From assembly GCA_012960845.1 (NCBI GenBank), contig DUAN01000036.1:1-43625 (forward strand): 43,625 nucleotides of DNA, in the 5' to 3' direction. Below the pieces are notes generated by a model, which had not been told where the DNA came from, searched no databases, and saw nothing but the letters and a program-made list of their open reading frames with translations. This document shows positions 17,182 to 26,436 of this stretch, one piece after another; position 1 is the first letter of the stretch; every line of letters starts with the position of its first letter. Both the position numbers and the translations under genes were made by a program. Source of the stretch: Planctomycetota bacterium (GTDB lineage Bacteria; Planctomycetota; UBA8108; UBA1146).

Positions 17182-20100
17182 TCAACGCTTTCTCAGGACC
17201 ACATTCACCTCGAAGGTGTCACCCGTTCGTTCGATCACCAGCAACACGGTATCTCCCGCTTCCAACTGTTTCAGAAGGTTCGAGTAGCCCCGGAGGTCAT
17301 CGATGACGGTACCGTCCAGCGAGAGGAGTCGATCTCCCTCTCGCAGTCCCGCCGCCTGAGCAGGAGAATCTTTCACCACTCCTTCAATCCTGACACCCGG
17401 ACCGGTGTCAGCGAAATCTGGAATCGTGCCCAGAAAAACCCTTCTCCCGGCGGTAGGAGTTGTGATTTTGGTTCCCGCCGCCCCAACCAGGGTCGAGGTC
17501 AGCGGCTCGGTACGATCCGATAGATACAACAGCGCTTCCCGCAACCATGTCGCGACCTCAACCATTCCAGCAGTGTCGACCTTGTCGGCAGTATCTCCTG
17601 GACGGTGGTAGTCATCGTGTGGACCCGTGGTCAGTTGAATCCCCGGTACACCTAACTCGTGGAAAGGCACCTGATCCGACCCACCGGGATCATCCTTGAC
17701 CGCCGTGGCTGCAACACCGGTGGTGAAGCCGATCCCGCGGGCGATGTGAATCCATTCGGTCGCGGTGCCGGTTCCCAGTGCCAACAACCTCCCCTGCGAG
17801 AGGCGTCCGACGGCATCGATGCTGATCACCGAGATCGCATCCTTGGCTGGCCACTGCTCCATCGATTCGATGTACCGACGAGCCCCTCGCAAAGCCCACT
17901 CCTCGGCACTGGTGGCGACGAAGATGACGGTCCGTGCTGGACGATGGGTTCCGGCCATCATCCTGGCGGTCTCGAGCATCACTGCCACACCGGAGGCGTT
18001 GTCGTCCGCTCCCGGGTGAATCTTGCCTTCATTTCCTGCCCTGACGTCGGGCCACCCGCGACCGAGGTGATCGACGTGAGCGAGGACCACGACAGATTGC
18101 CCCGACAGCGCTGGATCGTTGCCGGGAATGACTCCGATGACATTTCGAAGCCTCACACCCTTCTTCAACCGATCGTCGAGTTCATCTTCGCTCCAGCAAT
18201 CGAAGAAACTTCCGTCCGGTGCCCCCGGCTGCAGCCCGATCTCGGAAAATCGATCCGCCACCCACTGGGTCGACTGATGCAGTCCTTCTGAACCATTTCC
18301 ACGCCCCTCCCGTTGTGGATCGGCAAGCCAACCGACATCCGAGATCATTCGATCCGCATCGAGGACCGGACCCGGTCGAGCGAGAGGCTCTCTCGCATCT
18401 TCCGGCGCGGCGACCGAAATCCCCGCGGCTGTCCAGGAGAGTGGGGAAGTGCCAGTCGCCCATTCACCCTTGGCCACGTTGGTCGGTTCATCGCCTTCAA
18501 ACAGCAGATAGGAATACTTGCCATAGTGCGGCAGTTTTCGCGCCAGACCCGGAATCGCCGCCTCGCGATAGCAACGGACCAACCCAATCGTCAGATTTTC
18601 ATCGTCGGGATGTCGTTCCACCTGAACTCCGCAGTGATCGAATTGATCCAACCTTGGCTCTACGTACGGCGGCTTCATCGTCGGCAGTTTCCAGGACGAA
18701 TAAGCGAGTTCGAACTTCCTACTCTTCGATCCCTTCTGGAGGATCGCCTTCCGCAAGGTCCCATTCGCAATACCCATCGTCGGCTCGCCGAGGATCCAGA
18801 CCGACCTATCCTGCGGGATTTCTTCCAGTTCGGTGTCGAGGACGATGCGAACATCTCCATCGGTAGCCCACGATTCGGCCAGCGCTCGCCATGCATCGAG
18901 TCTCGGACTCAGAGAAGGCAAGATGATCAATTGGGAAGAGGCACCGAAGATGTCTCCGATGGTCGGTGGGGTTTCCGAACGATCGAGCCTTCGAAACACA
19001 TCGAAGAAGGGATCGACCCTCACCGCGGCCAGTGAACCCTCGACCTCAAAAGATATCTGTCGAGAAATCACTCCATCGTCTCCGGGAGTGAACTCCAAAA
19101 TTTCCTGCAACCACAAGGAGGAAGTCGTCAGTTGGTAATGAACCGGAACCCGAATCCGATACGGGTTCTGCTCCTGAACCTGCTCGATAACGATGCGCGA
19201 CGATTCCTCGCCCGCTTCCACGCTCAGCCGAAACTCCGGTGCTCCAGTCCTTTCGGTCCAGGATTTCATCCAGTCCACGAGATCAGTCCCGGCGACCTCT
19301 CCGATCGATTCGGCAATGTCCTTGAAGGCAGCACTCCGAAAAGAAAAGGACGAGTAGAACTCCTGAAGACCTCTCTTGAACGCTTGCTCGCCAACCTTCA
19401 AGCGGATCATATGCCACAACATCAGGCACTTGCCGTAGCCCACCGCTTCGGAAGCCCCGGAATGGCGACTACGGAAATCTCGTAAGGGAAAATCGAGTCC
19501 CTCCTGTACATAGGATCCGAACTTCTTCAAGACATCGCGGCGGTACTCTGCTCCACGTCCCTCACCTTCCTTCATCAAATGGTCGGCGAGATATGCAGTG
19601 AGCCCTTCGCACCAGTTGCCGCTCGGATAATCGACATACACCGAGTTCCCCCACCAGTTATGTAGCACCTCGTGCGGATAGGATGATCTGATGATGAAGG
19701 GCAGCCGGATCACTTGCGGACCGAGCAACGTGAAAGACGGCATGCCGTAACCGCTCTCCCAGAAGTTTTCGACCAGAGCGAACTTTGAATACGGATAGGG
19801 ACCGATCAATTTCGAGTACATCTCGACATACTGGAGAGTCGCTTCCAGATACTTCGCAGCAAGGTTGGGCTCATCATCTCGCAAATACACCTGAGCCTCG
19901 ACCTGAGCGGTCACTTTGCGATACTCGTGAAAACGGGCAGCGATGAGAAAAATTTCTTCCTGGGGTTTACCCTTCTCACTTCTCCAGTGAACGATGCTCC
20001 GATCCGCTTCACTCGACACGACTTCTCTCGTGCCCTGGCTCACAGCTGTCCAGCCAGCCGGAAGATCGACTCTCAGCGAGAAAGTAAACCTGGTCTCTTC

Positions 20101-20574
20101 CTGAAGGGGTAACCACGATGTCGCTCCCCCCAGAAACACACCCTTCTCTTCGATGGTTCCAGGAGTCGCTGAAAAAGATCTTCCCGCTCCTGAGCCGACC
20201 TGTGTCAGTTGTTCCTGGATGACCCCTGATGCACTGAGGATCACAGGGGAAGACTCCTGGTCCTTGAACTCGACTCTCCACCATCGACGTGACACCGGCC
20301 GCTGGGGGTCGAGTGTCGCTCCAGATCCAACCACTGATGCATCCCGGATCTGAGTCAAGGATCCGGCCGATTCGAGTTGAGGGGTTAAACCAGAATGGAG
20401 AGGGAAATCATAATGCTGCTGCAACGATTCGACCGTCGACAAGGTGGCACGCCAGGAGATCGCACCTGTTGAGGGCTGGAGAATGACCTCAGCGTCCAGA
20501 TGAGGCGGATACCCGGACGAATTCTCGGTAGGAGCGACAGACAGCAAACTGCTCAATATCAGGGTGAGGTACAT
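17182..20574 (-). CDS. Secreted M1-like aminopeptidase + M28 peptidase + PDZ multidomain protein
   Basis: M1: 'PHEVLHNWWGNSVYVDYPSGNWCEGLTAYLADH' (HEXXH-x18-E). M28: 'VVLAHVDHLG', 'GADDNASG', 'SAEEWALRGAR', 'ISIDAVGR', 'GPHDDYHRPGDT'. C-terminal PDZ 'VVKDSPAQAAGLREGDRLLSLDGTVIDDL'. Confidence 0.9.
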   Translation of the reverse strand: MYLTLILSSLLSVAPTENSSGYPPHLDAEVILQPSTGAISWRATLSTVESLQQHYDFPLHSGLTPQLESAGSLTQIRDASVVGSGATLDPQRPVSRRWWRVEFKDQESSPVILSASGVIQEQLTQVGSGAGRSFSATPGTIEEKGVFLGGATSWLPLQEETRFTFSLRVDLPAGWTAVSQGTREVVSSEADRSIVHWRSEKGKPQEEIFLIAARFHEYRKVTAQVEAQVYLRDDEPNLAAKYLEATLQYVEMYSKLIGPYPYSKFALVENFWESGYGMPSFTLLGPQVIRLPFIIRSSYPHEVLHNWWGNSVYVDYPSGNWCEGLTAYLADHLMKEGEGRGAEYRRDVLKKFGSYVQEGLDFPLRDFRSRHSGASEAVGYGKCLMLWHMIRLKVGEQAFKRGLQEFYSSFSFRSAAFKDIAESIGEVAGTDLVDWMKSWTERTGAPEFRLSVEAGEESSRIVIEQVQEQNPYRIRVPVHYQLTTSSLWLQEILEFTPGDDGVISRQISFEVEGSLAAVRVDPFFDVFRRLDRSETPPTIGDIFGASSQLIILPSLSPRLDAWRALAESWATDGDVRIVLDTELEEIPQDRSVWILGEPTMGIANGTLRKAILQKGSKSRKFELAYSSWKLPTMKPPYVEPRLDQFDHCGVQVERHPDDENLTIGLVRCYREAAIPGLARKLPHYGKYSYLLFEGDEPTNVAKGEWATGTSPLSWTAAGISVAAPEDAREPLARPGPVLDADRMISDVGWLADPQREGRGNGSEGLHQSTQWVADRFSEIGLQPGAPDGSFFDCWSEDELDDRLKKGVRLRNVIGVIPGNDPALSGQSVVVLAHVDHLGRGWPDVRAGNEGKIHPGADDNASGVAVMLETARMMAGTHRPARTVIFVATSAEEWALRGARRYIESMEQWPAKDAISVISIDAVGRLSQGRLLALGTGTATEWIHIARGIGFTTGVAATAVKDDPGGSDQVPFHELGVPGIQLTTGPHDDYHRPGDTADKVDTAGMVEVATWLREALLYLSDRTEPLTSTLVGAAGTKITTPTAGRRVFLGTIPDFADTGPGVRIEGVVKDSPAQAAGLREGDRLLSLDGTVIDDLRGYSNLLKQLEAGDTVLLVIERTGDTFEVNVVLRKR

Positions 20575-20709
20575 TCACTCCTCTTTCTCGGGTTGGTAGA
20601 GGATCTTATCTGCTGAACTCGGTTCGGTCCATGTTGACTCTGGTGGCTGGAAACCTTCTCATCCAGGGTACCTTCAGCGGCCCCAGCAGCCTGTACAGGA
20701 GAGCCTCAG

Positions 20710-23121
20710 ATGAACAAGGTGGATCAGTTATTCCTGAAATCGGCGCTCAAGAATGGGCTGCTCGACGAGGCTGGGGTGAAGGCGATCGCAGCGGAGATCC
20801 AGAATGACAATGGAGATGCCAGTAGACACGCGGTAGCTCTCGATCTGCTGACTCAGGATCAATCCAACCGACTCATCTCCGGTATCGAGGCCAAGCTTCC
20901 CCCCGAGGGAATACCTGGATTCGAAATCCTCGACCCCATCGGCAGAGGTGCAACCAGTACCGTGTGGAAAGCAAAGCAGGAATCTCTGGGCAAGGTCGTG
21001 GCGCTGAAGGTGTTCTCCTCGACAGTGACCAATACTACTAGACCCGAAGATTTGATCACAGAAGCGCGGAATGCTGCGCGCTTGAACCACCCTCACATCG
21101 TTCATGCCATCGATGCGGGGATCACAGATGGGAAGTGCTGGTTCGCCATGGAACTGGTGGAGGGGGAAACTCTTCAGCAGAAGCTGGTCAGAAGGGGATC
21201 GCTTTCAGAAAGAGAGCTGGGAGAACTGGCCCTGTGCATCACGCAAGGTCTGTCCCACGCTCATTCTGCAGGCCTGCTCCATCGCGATCTCAAGCCGGCT
21301 AACATCCTGATCTCCGAGGAAGGCGTTCCCAAGATCACCGACCTCGGTCTGGCCCTTGCCGAAGAAGAAGCCGGTGCACTGAACAGTTCTGATCGGCGTA
21401 AGGGAACGCCACTCTACATCTCGCCAGAACAGGCTCTGGGTCAAGATATCGACGCCAGGAGCGATCTCTACTCGCTCGGAGCAACCCTCTACCACTGCAT
21501 GACCGGTAGGCCGCCCTTTCAGGGGAATAGCAATCGAGAGATTCTTCAGAAGCATGTGCAGGAACAGATCATGCCAGTTGCCACCCTGACCGGAGTCGAT
21601 TCTCCACTTGATGAGGTGGTGGAGAAACTGCTCGCAAAGGCTCCGCAGCAACGCTATCAGGATGCAGAGGAATTGCTCACCGCTCTCCATCTCGCCAGCG
21701 GATCATCGAAGGAGCAGAACTCGATCAGTTCTCCCAGGGCCCGGAAACGACCCGCACGCGGTTCTAGATCCTCCGGTACATCCCGCCAGCGGAAAGGATC
21801 GGGGAGCTCCCAAGTTTCGACCCACAGCAAGAACACTCTGATGACCAAGATCGGAATCGGCGTTGGAGTGGCCATATCCGTTTTTATGATGCTCTCTGCC
21901 GCGTCCAAGATGAACCAGGGCACCCCTCAGTTTGATGAACGGTTGGATCAACATCGAAACAAAATCGCAGCACTGAAGATCGTGGAGCGAATGGCAACGG
22001 CCAAGATCGATTTCGACAGATCCGAGGCTCTCGCTGAATCTCATCTGAGATCTATCTTGTCACAAGACCAAGATTTGCAGGTTCGAGCACTCAAACTCGC
22101 ACTCCCAACTCATGGAGGGACGCGAGCTTCGGCCAAGATGAGCATTGCTCTGGATAATATCAGGGTATCGATAGTGCAAACGAGGCAAGCGGATGGTCGA
22201 ACGGTCATGGCTGAAGCCAAACTACTGGCCAGCGATGGTAAGTTGTGGGCCGCCATCACTCGCCTCGATGATCGCCCTTCTTCTGCGCGAAAAGACGAGG
22301 ATCTCAATCGTGACATCGAGATCTTGCTCTCGAACTGGGAGGAGGAAATCGACTCCAGATTCGAAGCAGACCGTCAGAAGGTCACCTTTCACAGGGATCG
22401 CCGAGAGTTTGTCGAAGCGCTGGCACTGATCGATGAGATCGAACTCTACGCAGATCCAGATAACACCAGCAGTGCCGTCAAGTGGCGAGACGAAATCGTC
22501 ATGGCTCGAAGTAAACTGGCGAAGGAAGAGTCGAAGAAGAGACTGGTCGAGGAAAACAGACTGTACCTGGCCCTCTGGACCGAATATCGGGAGAAATCTC
22601 TCCAGCGAGACATCAAGGGAATGGTCAGCATTGCAGTTTCCCTCGATGCCGAGTTGATGGTGGACGATGTGAAGACGCTGATCGAAACCGACCTGCTCGC
22701 CTTCGGCTTACTCGATCAATTCATCAAGAGCGCACTTCAGGAACTGAGGGAAATGGGGCAGGACGGCAAGGAAGTGACCCTCGAACGGGTCCCACTGGAA
22801 GGCCGCAACAGGAGTCGCAAGGACCGAGGAGTCGTCGATCGAATAGACAGCGAGAGTGTCTGGCTTCGACTATCTTCCGAGAACGCCGTGATGCCGATGA
22901 AGATCAGCGAACTCACCGACTCGTTCCTGTTTGGCCTGGTTTCCCAGCGGCACGGGAATTCAAGCGTGGAATACCGCATTCCTCTGGGACTGCTCAGCAT
23001 GTACCGAGGTCTCAATGACATCGCACAGGACAACTTCCGCATCGCCGAGGAAAAGGGCACCAGACCAGACACCTGGTTACAGCATCTGCAGTGGGCCAAG
23101 AATAACGTGTCCGGTTACTGA
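20710..23121 (+). CDS. Ser/Thr protein kinase with TM and long C-terminal extension
   Basis: 'IGRGATSTVWKAKQESLGKVVALKVF', 'HRDLKPANILISEEGVPKITDLGLA', 'GTPLYISPEQALGQDIDARSDLYSLG'; TM 'IGIGVGVAISVFMML'; RBS aggaga upstream of ATG. Confidence 0.94.
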   Translation: MNKVDQLFLKSALKNGLLDEAGVKAIAAEIQNDNGDASRHAVALDLLTQDQSNRLISGIEAKLPPEGIPGFEILDPIGRGATSTVWKAKQESLGKVVALKVFSSTVTNTTRPEDLITEARNAARLNHPHIVHAIDAGITDGKCWFAMELVEGETLQQKLVRRGSLSERELGELALCITQGLSHAHSAGLLHRDLKPANILISEEGVPKITDLGLALAEEEAGALNSSDRRKGTPLYISPEQALGQDIDARSDLYSLGATLYHCMTGRPPFQGNSNREILQKHVQEQIMPVATLTGVDSPLDEVVEKLLAKAPQQRYQDAEELLTALHLASGSSKEQNSISSPRARKRPARGSRSSGTSRQRKGSGSSQVSTHSKNTLMTKIGIGVGVAISVFMMLSAASKMNQGTPQFDERLDQHRNKIAALKIVERMATAKIDFDRSEALAESHLRSILSQDQDLQVRALKLALPTHGGTRASAKMSIALDNIRVSIVQTRQADGRTVMAEAKLLASDGKLWAAITRLDDRPSSARKDEDLNRDIEILLSNWEEEIDSRFEADRQKVTFHRDRREFVEALALIDEIELYADPDNTSSAVKWRDEIVMARSKLAKEESKKRLVEENRLYLALWTEYREKSLQRDIKGMVSIAVSLDAELMVDDVKTLIETDLLAFGLLDQFIKSALQELREMGQDGKEVTLERVPLEGRNRSRKDRGVVDRIDSESVWLRLSSENAVMPMKISELTDSFLFGLVSQRHGNSSVEYRIPLGLLSMYRGLNDIAQDNFRIAEEKGTRPDTWLQHLQWAKNNVSGY

Positions 23122-23721
23122 TCACTCCTCGATCAAGGCTGAGACCCTTATCCAGTCGGCCAGATCGTCCACATCCTCGAGAACCAAGGGGTTCTCAGTG
23201 ACGACATGATCGACCATCAGATCTGGAAGAGCGAACAGAGCCCTGAGGTGCTGCGGGCCATCGGCTTGCAGAAGAGTTTCGATCTTGTCCCTGGTCACGA
23301 TCACAGGGTGACCTCGACGCATCGCATGAGAGATGATCCAGGCATCGAAACGGGGAGGGCTTTGACGGGCGACCCTGGTCAGTTGTTCGACATCCGATTT
23401 CCTGACACCGATGACATCTACCGGATGAATCAGCATTGCATCCCACTGACCTGCCACAGCGACTGCAGTCCTGATACTGCTGACCGGCCCATCACTGGGA
23501 TCATGATTGATCACCAGTGGAGTTCCAATCCGATGCGCCTCTTCCTGCACTGCCGCACAATGAGTGCCTCCAGCCACCACCATCACCTCATCGCACCCAC
23601 CACCGCGCAGGGTCTGATGTAGCCGATCGAGAATCGATCGGCCGTGAATATTGAGCAATGCCTTCGGTGAACCAAACCGACTCGACTCTCCTGCTGCGAT
23701 GATGACGCCTCGAATCTTCAC
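23122..23721 (-). CDS. NTP transferase, MobA/MocA-like
   Basis: 'GVIIAAGESSRFGSPKALLNIHGRSILDR' N-terminal nucleotidyltransferase signature; 4-bp overlap with upstream helicase gene. Confidence 0.85.
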   Translation of the reverse strand: MKIRGVIIAAGESSRFGSPKALLNIHGRSILDRLHQTLRGGGCDEVMVVAGGTHCAAVQEEAHRIGTPLVINHDPSDGPVSSIRTAVAVAGQWDAMLIHPVDVIGVRKSDVEQLTRVARQSPPRFDAWIISHAMRRGHPVIVTRDKIETLLQADGPQHLRALFALPDLMVDHVVTENPLVLEDVDDLADWIRVSALIEE

Positions 23722-26279
23722 CCGGTGTGCTCCTCTACATCCGATTCCGAGAAGAACGCTTCCAGTCCGGTACGGACTTCATCCCATGTGCCAACGATGC
23801 GTCGGCAATCGGGTAAACTCGCCAGAAACCGTTTTCCGTAGGGCTTGTTGACGATCCGTGCATCTCCGATGACCACGACACCCCGGTCATCGAGGGTTCG
23901 AATCAAACGGCCGAATCCTTGACGCAACCCCAACACCGCCCGGGGCAATGCGAGATGAGCAAATGGGCTCTTCCCTCTCGCTTCCAGTTCCTCCGCCCTA
24001 CCTTGTTCGAGCGGGTGATTGGGAATTCTAAATGGCAACCTGGCGATGATCACACAAGACAATGCCGCTCCAGGAACATCGATTCCTTCCCAGTACGACT
24101 GATTACCGAATAGCACTGCATGACCGGAGTCGACGAACCGCCTCAGCAATTCGCTGCGGGGGGCTTCACCCTGAACCAGAAGCGGCATGCCAAGCGCCTG
24201 CAAACCAGAACGAACCATCTCTGCCGTTCGCCGAAGCGCCTGATGAGACGTGAACAGGACGAAGGTTCGGCCGTCTGCAGCACGAGCAGTGTCGAGCACC
24301 ATCTCTGCAATCTTCTGGTCATATCCAGAACGACCCGGGTCTGGAATGTCTTCTGGCAATCCAAGCAAGACCTGACGCTTCCAGTCAAATGGAGATGAGA
24401 AGTCCTCGCGCTTGATCCGCTCACGCTCGACATGATCCCAACCAAGTCTGTCACTGAGAAAGTTCCACGATTCCCCGACTCTCAACGTGGCACTGGTCTG
24501 GATCACTGTAGAAACCGGGCCGTATAGGTGCTCGGCGAGGAGTTCATCGACGCGTAAAGGGGCTGCACGAAGGACCAGTTGCTTGACAGGTTTCGATGCC
24601 ATCTCGATCCATGGCTGGATTCCACCTGCGGCTCCCAGAACGAAATCAATCGATGAGATCTGCTCGACCACAGAACGACATGCCGAACGCATCTCCACCA
24701 GGCCTGCCTGAAATTCTAGTTCCGGTTCGAAGGTCTCCTCTTCAAGAACCTCGAAGCAATGTTGCAACTCACCTCTCAACCCATCGAGGCTCTCCCTCAC
24801 GTCCGCCAGTGGAGGGGAAACCACGGTCATCGGAAGCAGACCTTCACGATCGCCGATTCGCGCCATCAACGACCCGTTTTGCCCCGCAGAGTCTCCCACC
24901 AGGTGAGATGCAGAGAGGACCCTGACTTCCAGGCGATCGAGTGCCGCCTCGATCTCTTGCCGGGCAACGCGCACTCGCGGAAGAACAGTCATCGACAGCA
25001 ACTCGTGGGCGTGCCCCTGGTGGTGGCGGGCGAGGTGACTGCGTAGCCACGGTAGGCGTCCACTCTCCTTGCGGCTCCTCTTGCCACGACTGGCCACCAA
25101 TCGGCCCAGTACCTGAAGAACTCCTCGGCGGGACACTTCTGCTCCCAGGTGGTGACAGGCGACCTCTTCCAGGTGATGACCTTCATCAAAAATGACCTTC
25201 TGATAGCCAGGGAGCACCAGGTCACTATCGAAGTCACCGGTTGATCTCCGCAGTTTGAGATCGGCAAAGAGCAAGTGGTGATTGACCACCACGATATGTG
25301 CACCGAAGGACTTTCGCCTTGCCTCGTAATAGAAGCACTCACGGTAATGCGGGCATCGCGCCTTCAAGGATTGATCGGAAGTGGACTGGAAATCGGACCA
25401 GATCTCAGCAGGAACCTCGCCTAGCATCTCCTGGCGAGTGCCATGCTTTGCCTCCCCGAGACGGTCGATCACATCCGCTACCCAGCTAGCTCGCTCTTCA
25501 TCATCGGAGAAGATCTCGGGTTCCGTCGCCACCTGCTTGGTCTTTCTCCGGCAAGCATAATTGCCACGCCCCTGGATCAGGGCGAATCGGAAATCGATTC
25601 CCAGCACTCTTTGAAGAGCGGGCAGATCCTTGTGAACCAGTTGTTCGCCAAGCGGAATCGTTGCGGTGGAGACCACCACCCTGCTGCGATTTTTGACCGC
25701 CCAGAGAATCGCAGGCACCAGATATGCATAGGACTTCCCGATCCCGGTTCCTGCTTCCAGAGCAGCGATGTCGCCTTGATTGAGAGCCCTCGCGACAGAC
25801 TTCGCCATCTCCACCTGCCCGGGGCGTTGCTCATATCCGGGGAAGGATGTGGAAAAGACTCCTCCGTCAGCAAAGATCTGTTCGATCTCGACGGGATCCA
25901 CTAGCACTTCCTCACGCTCGGGAAACGGCTCGACGACTCGATTCATCTTGCTGCCATCATTATTGACGATGAAGAATCCGAGGCGTCGTCCACCCGCATC
26001 CGAGGCGATCGAGAGGTCGGCGGGACTGGGAGTGAGATCTCCCCCCGGATGATTGTGGATCAGTACCTGAAATCCCTCCTCCGCTCGGGAAAGGAAGACA
26101 GGCACCTCTGAAGAGCGGCCTCGTGCGACCACCTCGACCTGATGGAGTAGGCCCTGGTCATCGACTCGACCGAGGAAGAAGACCTCATTCTGGCCGGCGC
26201 CAGCGATCTCGGAAGCGATCTGCTGTCGAATAGCAGGAGTCATCCACGGTGCAGTGTCGATTCCTTCGGTACGGCCCAA
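23718..26279 (-). CDS. DinG-family helicase with N-terminal JAB/RadC-like domain
   Basis: JAB: 'EVFFLGRVD...VLIHNHPGGDLTPSPADLSIA' (HxHx7SxxD). Helicase: Walker A 'ALEAGTGIGKSYAYLVP', DEGH box 'VIFDEGHHLEEVA', C-terminal 'HAVLFGNQSYWEGIDVPGAALSCVIIARLPF' and 'QGFGRLIRT'. Confidence 0.93.
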   Translation of the reverse strand: MGRTEGIDTAPWMTPAIRQQIASEIAGAGQNEVFFLGRVDDQGLLHQVEVVARGRSSEVPVFLSRAEEGFQVLIHNHPGGDLTPSPADLSIASDAGGRRLGFFIVNNDGSKMNRVVEPFPEREEVLVDPVEIEQIFADGGVFSTSFPGYEQRPGQVEMAKSVARALNQGDIAALEAGTGIGKSYAYLVPAILWAVKNRSRVVVSTATIPLGEQLVHKDLPALQRVLGIDFRFALIQGRGNYACRRKTKQVATEPEIFSDDEERASWVADVIDRLGEAKHGTRQEMLGEVPAEIWSDFQSTSDQSLKARCPHYRECFYYEARRKSFGAHIVVVNHHLLFADLKLRRSTGDFDSDLVLPGYQKVIFDEGHHLEEVACHHLGAEVSRRGVLQVLGRLVASRGKRSRKESGRLPWLRSHLARHHQGHAHELLSMTVLPRVRVARQEIEAALDRLEVRVLSASHLVGDSAGQNGSLMARIGDREGLLPMTVVSPPLADVRESLDGLRGELQHCFEVLEEETFEPELEFQAGLVEMRSACRSVVEQISSIDFVLGAAGGIQPWIEMASKPVKQLVLRAAPLRVDELLAEHLYGPVSTVIQTSATLRVGESWNFLSDRLGWDHVERERIKREDFSSPFDWKRQVLLGLPEDIPDPGRSGYDQKIAEMVLDTARAADGRTFVLFTSHQALRRTAEMVRSGLQALGMPLLVQGEAPRSELLRRFVDSGHAVLFGNQSYWEGIDVPGAALSCVIIARLPFRIPNHPLEQGRAEELEARGKSPFAHLALPRAVLGLRQGFGRLIRTLDDRGVVVIGDARIVNKPYGKRFLASLPDCRRIVGTWDEVRTGLEAFFSESDVEEHTG

Positions 26280-26360
26280 AATTGTTTCCTCTCCGGGTAG
26301 ATGGAATCATCGACCCAGATCAGCCACTCGGCAAGCCCACCGACGCAGTACCGATGAGAA

Positions 26361-26399
26361 AACTCCCCGCCAGGAACCATGGGTTCCTGGCGGGGAGTT
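26361..26399 (-). terminator. Rho-independent-like terminator for the dockerin-protein gene
   Basis: Perfect 18-bp inverted repeat aactccccgccaggaacc-atg-ggttcctggcggggagtt; on the minus strand followed by a T-rich ttttctc. Confidence 0.8.
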
Positions 26400-26436
26400 G
26401 TGAGCCACTGAAAGCAACGACAGGTTCGCTACAGGA

